From Schizophyllum amplum (lineage: Eukaryota > Basidiomycota > Agaricomycetes > Agaricales > Schizophyllaceae), in the NCBI GenBank assembly GCA_007026445.1, contig VDMD01000062.1:1-64000 (forward strand): a DNA stretch of 64,000 nt. The letters are read 5' to 3'. Shown here in pieces: positions 1 to 9,407 of the stretch; the first letter of the stretch is position 1; every line of letters begins with the position of its first letter. A program made the translations under genes and the position numbers. The notes beneath the pieces were generated by a model. That model was not told where the DNA came from. It ran no database searches and saw nothing but the letters and a program-made list of their open reading frames with translations.

Positions 1-29
1 CCGTAAGGGCCACTCCTCCGCGTTTTTCA

Positions 30-641
30 ATGCCTCGCAGAACCGGAACCCAAACTCTCACGTAATCCCTTCCTCTCGATTCATTGTATCAGCGGACTAA
101 CGTGCACCATAGGACGACAGAGTGCATCAATCTCTTCGCCAAGGCAGAATCGGCAGCACAGGAAGCACCGAAACCACGCCAGAAACCACAGCCAAGCCAA
201 CGTCTGGATATATTTCCTTTGACCCTGCCGTACGACCAGCCGCCACCTTTGCAGTCCGCTGTCGTCGATAACACGCGCCCACCTCTATATATGCTTGGTT
301 GGCGCTACAGCATCAACGAGCTCATCGAAAAGCATATCGGGCGAGGCAACGAGGCTCTGTCCACGTTCGAGAGGAGATATGTCCAGCCTTTACACGCGCA
401 GCATCCTGAAATACCTGCAATGTGCGTGTGTCCGCGTCTTCAGCAGTGTGACACTCACCTGACAAACGACAGTACAAGTCCTGAGCTTCAAATGAGTTAT
501 ACCCTCGACGAGGGTATGATCTATTTTGCAACAAACATGTACAAGCGTTCGTACACGCACGGGCAAAATCGTGCATTCGCCGACGCTATTAAGGAGGTCA
601 TTCAGGAGAATGTCGAGCCAATGTGGTTCCGCCAACATTGA
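30..641 (+). CDS. Unrecognised small paralogous protein, family 1 copy 1
   Basis: I do not recognise this family. The gene model has three exons: 30-61, 113-421 and 473-641. Intron 1 (62-112) has donor GTAATC, a CTAAC branch site and acceptor ATAG; intron 2 (422-472) has GTGCGT, CTGAC and ACAG. Both are 51 bp. The protein is 169 residues, starting MPRRTGTQTLT. Shared family features are a C-I-N-L-F segment after intron 1, LDIFP near residue 41, the core PPLYMLGWRY near residue 68, FATNMYKR in the last exon, and the C-terminus VEPMWFRQH. There is no signal peptide or membrane helix, so it is probably soluble. The start at 30 was chosen because its short first exon ends in the same phase (2) as copies 3 and 4; an unspliced reading would need a TTG start. 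Copies lie at 2417, 3747 and 54501. Intron 2 is a multiple of three and contains no stop, so it could be retained. Confidence 0.7.
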
Positions 642-757
642 ATTCAAGGCTGCGCATCAACTGCTGTCGACAAGGAAATAAGACGGACACGCTAGCGGTG
701 CAGTAAACTGAAGTCACCGGAGACGTCCGCACAGTCCACAACGAGATGTACCATTTC

Positions 758-813
758 GGTCGCTCTCATCAAGGAGGTCGCTCTCGATCAAGGAGGTCGC
801 TCTCGATCAAGGC
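758..813. repeat. Three-copy 19-bp tandem repeat
   Basis: Three nearly identical units of about 19 bp (consensus GGTCGCTCTCGATCAAGGA) follow each other directly. The first unit lacks one base and the last ends in C. It lies in the intergenic space about 120 bp after family 1 copy 1. Confidence 0.75.
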
Positions 814-2416
814 GGTCGTACGAAGGGTTGGTGGAAAGGTCATTGGCGTCATGTGTCGTGGTGGAGATGCAGCAGATATCGGGTTCTTCCCGGGCTCCGG
901 CGGATGAGCGAGAACTAGTGATACGATAGCATAAAGAAAAGCACGTTCGGGATGTGCAGGCGTAGGCGCGGTGCTGCACGAGGGTAAGCGTTAGACTCGT
1001 TAGGCGCAATGCACAGGCACGCACTAAGCTGGTAATGACATCGTATCTAGGCTTTTGTGGTCAGTCTCCGGGGCAGAGAAAGCCGGAGACGCGCTCTTTC
1101 CTGCCTGAGAGTCGTCAAAACCATTTTTTATCGATAGCAATAAGCATACTGCATACAGTTACCAGTACCGCCGCCAGCTGCAGCAGTGATGCGCCATGGC
1201 CTGTTTAGAGCGCTCGTCGATGTTGAACTATAGCTGCAACGGCATGAGCTGGAAGTGATGAGCTGCATGACTACCAGATTGGCCGTGAAGTGAACGAAGA
1301 GTGGTGGAGTAGGATGAGACCTTGGTCTAAATGCATGGGGAGAGGACAGCTGTACGTGATGATTGAACGTTTACATGACTTGCGTCGAGGCGCCAGGAGC
1401 GGCCGGGAGGTGAAGTGAAGCGGCAATAATACCGTCATAAAGTGGCACAGTGCATTTGGAGGCATGGTAGCGTCACATCGTGGCAGTCTGTTGTTAAGGT
1501 CAGTCAAGACGGCTCTCCTCGGCGGGTGGAGGGACGCACCGACGAGCGGGGTGAATTCCGTAGAACCCACGAAGGATCACACAGCCATGGTGCGCAAGAC
1601 GCGGTAGGGGAAGTTCCAAAACAATGGCAAAGATCAAGTCAATGCATTCTCTAGATATAGGCAACATCGAAGTACTGTCTCGACTGTAAGGAAGAGCGAG
1701 CTGATTATTCAAAAGATAATCCTCACCGTAAGTGTTGGAGAATAGCACTCGATCGATACCGCTCTCCGCCGCGCTCTCTCTGAGAGACCTTCGTCTCTCG
1801 AGGGAGGCGACTGTCCGGCATCTGACAGTAAGGTGAGCTTCCCTTCACAGAGATCCCGACGCGCCAAAGGCAAGGACGGCAGCGTTGGTGGAGGCATAAC
1901 GCAAAAGGGGAATGTGGTCACGTGAAATTTGATGCCGTTGACGGGAACACCGGCCCAAAGCGCCGCGCAGAAGCCGTTCACCGGTTCTGCTCCCATCCCC
2001 CTGTAGGCGAGCTTTCGTCAACCGTCACCTGCCTGAGTCTTTAGAAGGCCAACTTAGGCTTGGCACCAGGCAAGCGGCAGGTAAGCGTCTGTAAGCGTTC
2101 ACTTTTGAGCCTTGTTCACATTTGCCATGCGAAATCATCATGATGCCATCAACGTGCCGACGAGTCTGGCAGTCTTTTCGCCCCAGTGCAACCCCAGTGG
2201 CACCAGGTAACCAAGTTGGTCCCGACCACATCAACGCCTTGTTCTCATACTGCAGCAACAGACATGACAGAGACGTTTGCGTGCGTGACGCCTTCACCTG
2301 TGATGTTATCTGCTTAAAGCTTGCCGCATTGGGTGGGACACCCTGAGAGAATCCTCACGCCAGCCCCGCCCGTACCGAAGAGGGCCGGTCTTTGGGAGCG
2401 CCAGGACATATAACCT
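814..2416. other. Intergenic region, no supported gene
   Basis: About 1.6 kb between family 1 copies 1 and 2. Short open frames on both strands (the longest about 100 codons) lack splice-linked continuity, recognisable motifs or coding-like composition. A pseudogene remnant cannot be excluded, but nothing can be named. Confidence 0.5.
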
Positions 2417-2834
2417 ATGACCCTACGCGCTGATATCTGCTCCCCTTCCATGCCCCATGTCGTCCGGGGTACTTTACCCCCTCTATACAAGCTCGGGTGG
2501 CGTTACAATATCGACGAATACTGCGAGAGATTCAATGGTGATCAATGCGACCCTTTCCGCCTCTTTAACAGCAAGATACGCGATTTTGTGGCCGCCCAGC
2601 AGCTCAGCCGTGAAGGGTGCGTGGAACCTACATTGAATAATGCAGCGAACTCGTACTTTTCAGCCAATGTCGTACCTGAACTCGCAATCAACTACACAGA
2701 CAAAACTGTCTAGTCTTTCTGGCCACGAACTACGCGACTGGGATATCGCTCGTGCATTGAACAAGGCTTTGATTGAAGGTACGAAGACCGTGCTGGGCGA
2801 GACCAATGATCCGGTCTGGCACCGCTGCACCTGA
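2417..2834 (+). pseudogene. Decayed family 1 copy 2
   Basis: This is a relic of the family represented at 30-641. The core PPLYKLGWRYNIDEY is intact near 2480-2520, and the C-terminal equivalent TNDPVWHRCT ends at 2834. A donor-like GTGCGT near 2619 and an acceptor TTTCAG near 2665 match the family's second intron. The upstream LDIFP block and the tiny first exon are not found. In the last exon, homology to copy 1 moves through three reading frames: VPELAINYTDKT in one, LVFLATNYATG in the next, then DIARALNKALIEG in a third. That implies at least two compensating indels, near 2705 and 2750. Alternative splicing could hide part of this, but no convincing donor and acceptor pair was seen at the frame changes. 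Confidence 0.6.
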
Positions 2835-3746
2835 CGGCGTTCGTACTCGGTTTGTAAGTCGTAGATCCTCGTTTTCGAACCATTACTGAACTTATAGGTA
2901 TTATTGCGGAACCATAACTCGGCCCCTTGCCCACAGACCTCCCGGGAAGCTATCCTCTTCAATTATCAGGATCTGCAGGCCGAAATATTATTTTGCGGAC
3001 GTAGGTCAAGCCACGCCGCAATTTTCATCCTTACCGAGCGCAGACCGATCGGCTCTTCGAAGGCACCACGTTCTCATTCCCCACCAGGAAACACGTCGGC
3101 GGCGATCCCGTGCCCTTCTTTGGCTTTTCTTCTTTTGCGTGATGCGCGTTCCCCCTTTCACCCAGAGCTCTAGCTCAAGTTGTGGGCAAAGCACTTCGAT
3201 TAAGCGCCTACTCCTGCCCTCATACGACGCTGCCAGGGATTTGTTTTGCTCAGGGAGGTCATCGCGTTGGCGAGCCTGAATTCCCGTTTGACCTCTTCGT
3301 TCGGAAGCCTCGCGCACGGCTCCTCGATGCTATCTATACCTGCTCCTCGACTCATGCCCTTGGTTTAACTGCTACATCCAAACCATCCCTCTCCCTCCAT
3401 TGCTTCCCTCAAAAGCTTTACTTTTTACCTACTCCAAGCCCCGCTTACTGCATACACCAATATCAAATTATACACTTGCCGTCTCGGGTCTTCAGCGTAC
3501 ATAGCTAGACTCGGTCCATATCGCGTCGGACATTAAAAAGCTACGCTGACCTTCACCAGGCCTGCGAACTGCGCCCTCGTGTGGACACGGACGAGGTGAG
3601 GGAAACGGCGCGCGCTGAACGCCGAACACTGACAAATACAATCCACCAGAGCACGTTCTTGTTCTTAACGTCCTAGGTAGCCCTCCGGCCTCACGCCACC
3701 AGTCTCGTGTGTCGGGTCTTGGCGCCTCAAAACACTTGGAAGCAAT
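2835..3746. other. Intergenic region, probable promoter of copy 3 at its 3' end
   Basis: About 0.9 kb with no supported gene. From about 3360 to 3500 it becomes pyrimidine-rich with short A/T tracts, which is usual before basidiomycete transcription starts and fits a promoter for the gene beginning at 3747. Confidence 0.4.
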
Positions 3747-4335
3747 ATGGATACCACACTCACGTAAGTCATCCCGCCAAACGGCTCGCATTGGGCGACT
3801 GAACAGACGAAACACAGATCTGAACAGTGCAAATCGCTCTTTGCTGGCGCAAAGGCTGCTGGGGAGCCAAAGTTACTACGCGTAGGAGAACGATTGGACA
3901 TATTTCCCCAGGCCCTGCCGGTCGACAACCCCCCTCCCTTGCTCAACACGACAATAGAAGACGCATTGACGCCCGTATACCTCTTTGGATGGCAATACCC
4001 TCGATACGAGTTCTGCCAGAGCTTCGGCGGCAAAATTGGTAGGATGGACACCCATTTCAAAAGCAAGATCCTCGAGCCTCTCATCAAGCAGCATCCGAAC
4101 TTGAAGTCGTACGTCCGAGCATTCTCAGTTCACATGAGCGTCTGCCTTCTCGCTGATGCGCCCCAGCCGTGGTCCCCACTTCACTGGGGATATTGTAGGT
4201 GTATTCTACACAGTGTATGTCGCATGCAACTACGACGCGCACTACCGTGCCAGGGCGCAGGATGAGGAGGTGGTCGCAGACATTATGGCACTCCTTCAGG
4301 AGACACGTGTCCCAATGTGGCATCGTCAGGGTTAG
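3747..4335 (+). CDS. Unrecognised small paralogous protein, family 1 copy 3
   Basis: Intact tandem copy of family 1, predicted 158 residues. Exons are 3747-3763 (17 nt, coding MDTTL and two bases of the next codon), 3818-4108 and 4167-4335. Introns are 54 and 58 bp with GTAAGT/ACAG and GTACGT/CCAG borders. The exon phases (2, 2) and the length of the last exon (169 nt) are identical to copy 1. Family blocks visible are EQCKSLFAGAKAAGE, LDIFPQALPVDNPPP, PVYLFGWQYPRYEF, the last-exon block VGVFYTVYVACNY, and the tail VPMWHRQG. Function is unknown; no catalytic motif, signal peptide or membrane helix is seen. The conserved hydrophobic and aromatic core with a W-x-R end suggests a small folded domain, which is inference only. 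Confidence 0.72.
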
Positions 4336-5344
4336 CTCTCGGTGAGTTGTACTATGTACTGGCTGCACCACGCATACTCTACTGACACCACGATTAGACG
4401 GAAAAAGTGCATCTCTATTTCCTCCAGTTATGAGGCTCTCGAACGATAGGCGTAATGGAGAGCTGTGATTCGACTTACACGACTGCAGCAGTGGCCGAGT
4501 CAAAAGCAGCGTCGAGTAGGGCGGTGCCGTATGCTTGACGTTCTTCCAAGCAGGCACACCGATTGCCCATACGCGTCAACCTCCAACCAGGCGGAGCGTA
4601 CGCTCGTGTCCTGCCCGCTGCTGAGTGACGCGCGCTGGGGGTGGCGCATAAGTACTTGCTGCCGCGATCTTGTCTTTACCGTACATTGGAACACCACAGA
4701 TTGCCCTATCCTGCGTGCCACATACACTACACATGCACATTTGCCGATACTCGAGGATCACTAGCAGTATCTGCACGCTTGGTAACTCGTTCTGCGACCT
4801 GCTGTCTAAATTCTCGGTAGGCTATTGTTCCGAATGGGGTTCGGCCCGCTGCCCGCAGCGTCCTTCCCATTTGCGGCTGCAGACGCAAACACTCCACAAC
4901 ATCTTCTTGCTTCCCGCTTCCATCATCTTCATCTTCTCTCGCACAGTCTATTCCGCCTTTCCTTAATCTCATACCCGATAAACAAAAACTCGGTCGCAGG
5001 CGCCAGCGATGTCGCTCACAATATCCAGCAACAAGCACAGCCGCAGCTGGCTCGGGTTTGAACAGAGCGATCAGCATGTCGTTAGCGTGCCCGAGCGGGT
5101 CGTGCTCTACGTGTCCTTGATCACTGGCTTTGTAAAGGCGAGTGGCGATTTCGCATGTTAGGCGGCATCATTGACGCCTCGCCCAGAGCCTCGCCATGCT
5201 CCTGGTTGTTTGGCTCTTTCCCAGGCTCGCGCCTCAGATCCCAAAAGCGGACAGGCATCTGCGCCAGGCGGAGGCTCGAATACCAGGCGGCCATAAGCGG
5301 CATCGAGATTGTGCTCGAGGAGGTGATCCAGGTGCGTATCCGCT
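4336..5344. other. Intergenic region with CT-rich promoter-like stretch
   Basis: No gene is supported between family 1 copy 3 and the protein starting near 5345. A CT-rich tract at about 4895-4980, followed by an ATG at 5009 that opens a 50-codon frame, looks like a promoter and first exon for the downstream gene. However, I could not find a splice connection that keeps frame, so these 5' exons are left unassigned. Confidence 0.35.
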
Positions 5345-6481
5345 TTGTACAAGACCGGCGATTCTGACATCGCTTTGGCATGTACTCCAGGTAATTGCTC
5401 CTCGCCCACATCAGGAAGACGCCCTGCTCTCCGGCGGGTTGACTTCGATGGCTCTCCTACCACTCGCCCGAACTTCCACGCACGGTCCCGCTCGGCGCAG
5501 CACGTACCTACCCTCCCCAACAGAGGGCACAAACAAGCCGCATCTATGTCTCGCGCCACTACGGTAGCGCCCATTGGAAAGATGGATGCCATACTGGCGA
5601 CTGTCACTATGTGCGTGCAGGAGACTATAAGAGGCAATTACGGCAAATCCTTCGATACCGCCGACACCTCAGAAGCCGAGCACGCTCCCTCTGATGTTAC
5701 AACCGCCTCCGAGTTCAGCGATACCTCCGAGTCCAGCGTCACCTCTGATCTCAACGTCGCCTCCGAGCCCAAGGTTAACTACGCGATCACCGGTACCTCT
5801 GAGGACACCTCTGACAGCGGCGGCGTCATCTTCACGGACCCCTTCGTGAAGGCCAGCAAGCGAGTCACACGGCCCAAAATCACCAAGCAGCCGGCAGTGC
5901 AAAGCTTCCGCGACCGCAGACACTCGGCCGGCAAGGAAACCGCTTTAAGTGACACGGCTTCAGTGGGCGACAGACCCCGTAAACTCTCCGCCGGGAAGGC
6001 CTCAGCGGGCAACAAACCCTCGGTCATGTCTGTTTTCAACGCCTCCGTCGCTTCTGCTATGAACTCGCCTGTCAAGGCGGCCAAGGTCTCGCTCGCGTCC
6101 GCTGGGAAGGCGTCTCTGGCGTTGGCGAACAAGGCGTCTCTGCCGACGATGAACAAGGCAACTCTGGCGACGGCGGGCAAAGCCTCTCTGGCGACGGCGA
6201 ACAAAGCTACCCTGAAGCTCGCGAACCTGGCGAAACCGCAGAGGCCTGGGCCGTCGCCGTTGAGCCCGCCGACGAAACCAACTGCGACCGCGACACCAGA
6301 TGCAGCCGCGAACCCGACGGCTCCCTCGCTCCAGCTCGTGCCTATTACGCCACAACTGGTCTCGCGCGTCAACCGCACGCCAGTGCGTCCTACTCTTTCT
6401 ACTGTTCTGAGGACCGGGATCTCGGACTTTGGGCTTTGTCTCTTGCCGTCGGAAGGAGGTGGGCATCGAAGCAGTATCTGA
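5345..6481 (+). CDS. Low-complexity Ser/Thr/Ala/Lys-rich protein with octapeptide repeats
   Basis: Unrecognised protein. A 378-codon open frame is rich in Ser, Thr, Ala and Lys and is probably disordered. The first 65 codons are doubtful; a likely internal start is the ATG at 5546 (MSRATTVAPIGK). Residues about 107-170 are Ser/Thr/Asp-rich. Around residues 240-300 there are about six tandem octapeptides of form [ST]-L-x-[TAL]-A-x-K-A, for example SLATANKA and TLATAGKA. A proline-rich stretch follows (PQRPGPSPLSPP), and the C-terminus contains VLRTGISDFG. 5' exons between 5009 and 5340 are likely but unresolved. The basic repeats next to acidic Ser/Thr tracts would suit a nuclear or cytoskeletal scaffold; this is speculation. 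Confidence 0.5.
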   Translation: MYKTGDSDIALACTPGNCSSPTSGRRPALRRVDFDGSPTTRPNFHARSRSAQHVPTLPNRGHKQAASMSRATTVAPIGKMDAILATVTMCVQETIRGNYGKSFDTADTSEAEHAPSDVTTASEFSDTSESSVTSDLNVASEPKVNYAITGTSEDTSDSGGVIFTDPFVKASKRVTRPKITKQPAVQSFRDRRHSAGKETALSDTASVGDRPRKLSAGKASAGNKPSVMSVFNASVASAMNSPVKAAKVSLASAGKASLALANKASLPTMNKATLATAGKASLATANKATLKLANLAKPQRPGPSPLSPPTKPTATATPDAAANPTAPSLQLVPITPQLVSRVNRTPVRPTLSTVLRTGISDFGLCLLPSEGGGHRSSI

Positions 6482-6789
6482 AGAGCTTGCGTGTGCTTGA
6501 GTCCCTGATCAGGACGATGGACAATTGGCGGGTAGGTAGAAGATGGGAGGACATGTGTCGGTTGGCTTTTCGGGACTCCTTAGGTGCACTTCTTCAGTTT
6601 GTATGCGGCGTGCTCTGTATCGCGAGTCTTCTTGCTGGGTTGTATGGATCTCGAGCACTTCACCGTGCTGTGCGCAATGATCGATGGTCTTCGAACGAAC
6701 GAGTGAACACCCAAATATGAACCTGAATATGTACAAGATAGATAACTGTAAGCGACGGAAGACGAGAAGGGGTCCGCGGGTATGAGTCA

Positions 6790-7500
6790 CTACCGCCGCC
6801 TGCCGGTAGCGACAGCGACGAAGTTCTCCCCATCGTCGTCGTCGTCGTCTGAAGAGTCATTTGTTCCCTGTCCCTGCTGGCTGCCGGCGGTGCTGGTAGC
6901 GGCAGGAGTGCCCGTACCCTGCCCTTGCCCGCCGCCCCCGCTCGTTGTGGGTGATGCAGTCGATCCCGCGCCCTGCCCTTGCCCATCCGACTCGGTTATC
7001 GTCGACGTGATGGCATTCCCCGACTCGTCTGTCGTAGTAATTGTGCTGACCGCAGCGCTGGCGGTCCCACTCGACGAGCTAGGGGTGGTGAAGGGGCTCG
7101 ACGACGTGCTTGCGCTCGCATCGTTGTTCTTGTTGTTCTTCCCGACCGTGCCGCCGACCGCGCCGCCCACGACCGCGCCCACGATGACAATCGCGAGCAC
7201 GGCGAGCGTGATCATGCCCTTCTTCGTGCGCCAGAAGGGGACTTTGCGCGGCGCATGCGTGGGCGCAGGCGCGCCACGCTCCTTGAGCGATAGAAACTCG
7301 TGCGACTCGACGTCGCGCGAGGGGACGCGGTCGCGGGGCGCTGGGGGCGAGGATGTCCGGGTTGTAGCCTTCCTGGGTGGGGAGTCAGCGCTGGCGTACA
7401 AGGATAATTCGCGCGCGGGGCGCACCTGGAGTTGTGCCTTGGTGGCCTTGGGCGCCTCCGCGAGGAGGGCCTCGTCATAGTGTCCGGTCTGCGAGGGCAT
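6790..7500 (-). CDS. Single-pass membrane protein with Ser/Thr-rich ectodomain
   Basis: Uninterrupted 236-codon frame starting MPSQTGHYDEALLAE. Residues 1-90 are hydrophilic and contain many Arg/Ser/Pro. A membrane helix with a glycine-zipper end (GMITLAVLAIVIVGAVVGGA) spans about residues 93-118, preceded by basic residues KVPFWRTKK. That suggests the N-terminus faces the cytosol. The rest is a Ser/Thr/Gly-rich tail with repeated GQGQG units and a run of six aspartates near the end. There is no N-terminal signal peptide. The layout resembles fungal Mid2/WSC-type surface proteins, but no WSC cysteine domain is present, so the role is unknown. Confidence 0.65.
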   Translation of the reverse strand: MPSQTGHYDEALLAEAPKATKAQLQVRPARELSLYASADSPPRKATTRTSSPPAPRDRVPSRDVESHEFLSLKERGAPAPTHAPRKVPFWRTKKGMITLAVLAIVIVGAVVGGAVGGTVGKNNKNNDASASTSSSPFTTPSSSSGTASAAVSTITTTDESGNAITSTITESDGQGQGAGSTASPTTSGGGGQGQGTGTPAATSTAGSQQGQGTNDSSDDDDDDGENFVAVATGRRR

Positions 7501-7898
7501 CGTCGTGGGCGCGGTCGCTGCCGATTAAAGAGTGTCGCGGCCGATGTCGAGCACGGCGCTGGGCGTGATGGGCGTTCACAGCAGAGGTCTCTCGGGCGGC
7601 GACCTCCCCCGCCCGCTGGGTAAATCAAACCAGGGTCCCATCTGTCAAGGCGCGTTTCAGCGGCACAGCCGCGCCGGATCGTTACCAGCTCAATGACTGC
7701 CTTTTTCGTAGATACAATGGGCTCAGGACTGGGCGCTTATTTCTTTACACGTATTCCCTCAACTTCATGCAATGCTGTATACCTCTAGAGATGCGTTGGC
7801 TTGCGCGTTCTTGCGCGCCCAGCTCCTCACCTTGCCTCGAAGGTAGTGATCAAGCCTGTCGGCCACAAACGCCCATCACGCCCTGCCACCTGAAGTAA
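7501..7898. other. Upstream region of the membrane protein, no gene seen
   Basis: About 400 bp between the membrane-protein start and the transposon. Nothing beyond possible promoter sequence for the minus-strand gene is supported. Confidence 0.4.
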
Positions 7899-7907
7899 CC
7901 TCATGCA
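7899..7907. repeat. Left target-site duplication (9 bp)
   Basis: CCTCATGCA directly precedes the left end of the inverted-repeat element. The identical nonamer follows its right end at 9191-9199. Confidence 0.8.
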
Positions 7908-8365
7908 TAGTCTCGTGCCCATCCGTTCGCTCCGCCACTGCACCCACAAGGACCCACCGCACAACGTGGGCGCACGTTTTTCGGTATTCGGGCGGTATTG
8001 AAAAGTGGAGAGCAGTGAGCGGAGCGAACGTCTGGCGCATTCGGCGCAGGTTAGCTAGGATAACGTCATAGGTGAAATAACGCCCGCGTCGCGTGCGCGG
8101 CTTGTGCGCGGCAGTCAGCCAGTGGGCGTCGACGTGGACGGCGTTGGGCCTTGTCGTGTCGGCTTGGTGTAGGGCTCCCTAGTACGAGGGATCTAATTGA
8201 ACAACAAGACTGAATGAGGACCGACAGGGACGGAAGACGAAGGCCCGTAGAGGGCGAAGCGAAGGAGCACGTGCCGATCGTCGGGACGGAGGTTGCCGAG
8301 CAGCGTGCTGCGAACTCAACGAGGGTATAGCACAGGGCGCAGACTACCTGCTGTAGCACCGCCCT
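7908..8365 (+). repeat. Left terminal inverted repeat
   Basis: This arm is the reverse complement of 8735-9190. The best conserved segment is about 8005-8090, containing CGTCTGGCGCATTCGGCGC and TTAGCTAGGATAACGTCATA in both copies. Confidence 0.8.
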
Positions 8366-8734
8366 TCTGATTAAGGTGCATTCATGTTGAGGGTGCCCAT
8401 TTAGCTACATTCTTGTCACTGGTATAGTCAGAAAGCATTTGAGAGAGCGGGACTCGTCACTCGCGCGTCGAACTTCCGCGCCGGCGATTGCCGCGTAGTG
8501 CTTGAAGGAGGTCGCTGTCTCTAGCAAGTCTCTAGAAATCAACGAACCCCTTCTGATGATACTACTGGCCGCAATCTCGTGTAGCATTACCGTGCGAGAT
8601 AGAACGATGGTCGTGCTGTACGCCGTGTGACGCTGACAGAGGCTGCTAAGCCGGGCACAGTGATCGGCCGGATCGTTTTCAGTCATTTGTCCCTCAGAGA
8701 CGCGAGCTTCTACGTCTGTCTGCAAGAGTACGCC

Positions 8735-9190
8735 TTCCTCAGAAAAACGGCGCTACGACAGGAAGTATGCGCCCAGTGCCATACCTTCGTCGCCTCTTCG
8801 CAGCACCGTGAGTCGCTGCTCGGCAACCTCCGTCCCGAGGGGCACGTGGTCCTTCGCTTCGCCGTGTAGCTTGCATTGCGTTCCTACTGTGTTCTGTCGG
8901 TACTTACTCAGTCTAAATGCTCGATTCCATCCGTTGTGTTATGGGACCTTACACAAAAGTTGTCACGACAAGGCCCAAAGTCGTCCGCCGCGTCGACCTG
9001 CCGCGCACGCGACTCGGGCGTTATTTCACCTATGACGTTATCCTAGCTAACCCGCGCCGAATGCGCCAGACGTTCGCTCCGCTCACTGCTCTCTCTTTTT
9101 AATACCGCCCAAATACCGCAAAACGTGCTCCCACGTTGCTCCCTGATGTGGGTCCCGGTGGGCGGAGCGAACGGATGGGTTCGAGACTAC
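8735..9190 (-). repeat. Right terminal inverted repeat
   Basis: Inverted copy of 7908-8365. Divergence increases towards the centre, and the ~370-bp core between the arms is not shared. Confidence 0.8.
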
Positions 9191-9199
9191 CTCATGCAA
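9191..9199. repeat. Right target-site duplication (9 bp)
   Basis: CCTCATGCA, identical to 7899-7907. Confidence 0.8.
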
Positions 9200-9407
9200 G
9201 GTCCGCATCGAAGCAAGGCAGCGGCAGCTGCATCGGTCTCGCCAAGACATTGCCACTCCTGAAGGCGGCAAGAAGAATAAACATATCGCATTTTGTCGAA
9301 CTCGAAGATACAGCACCACGCCGCACGGCAGGCAATCGATACACCTTTCCAGCGCGACGGCACCTGCGCCGCTCGTCCGTCCTCTTCCACCGCGAAGCTC
9401 AGAAAGT

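Larger units (their letters stand above)
7908..9190. mobile_element. Non-autonomous Mutator-like DNA transposon (TIR element)
   Basis: A 1283-bp element bounded by inverted repeats that begin TAGTCTCG and continue CCCATCCGTTCGCTCCGCC on both sides. The arms extend about 460 bp (7908-8365 and 8735-9190 inverted); the outer ~200 bp match closely and the inner part is more diverged. An exact 9-bp direct repeat, CCTCATGCA, flanks the element. Long terminal inverted repeats with 9-bp target duplications are the hallmark of Mutator-like elements. Apparent open frames in the two arms, on opposite strands and both ending A-T-R-A-L-F-H-L, are the same repeat read twice, not genes. No transposase is encoded, so mobilisation would need an autonomous partner. 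The short block GAGCGGAGCGAACG recurs inside each arm in inverted orientation to the terminal block. Confidence 0.82.

Noticed and set aside
5779..6378. 199-codon minus-strand open frame
   Set aside because: Mirror of the Ser/Thr/Ala/Lys repeat protein on the plus strand; its repeats are the complement of the octapeptides.
6436..6720. Plus-strand frame with a hydrophobic segment after the low-complexity protein
   Set aside because: Overlaps the end of the preceding frame, no splice connection or motif; could be a last exon but not supported.
6782..7480. 232-codon plus-strand frame
   Set aside because: Complement of the single-pass membrane protein; proline/cysteine-rich nonsense composition.
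8066..9035. Two open frames on opposite strands with similar C-termini
   Set aside because: They are the two arms of the inverted-repeat transposon, not divergent paralogous genes.
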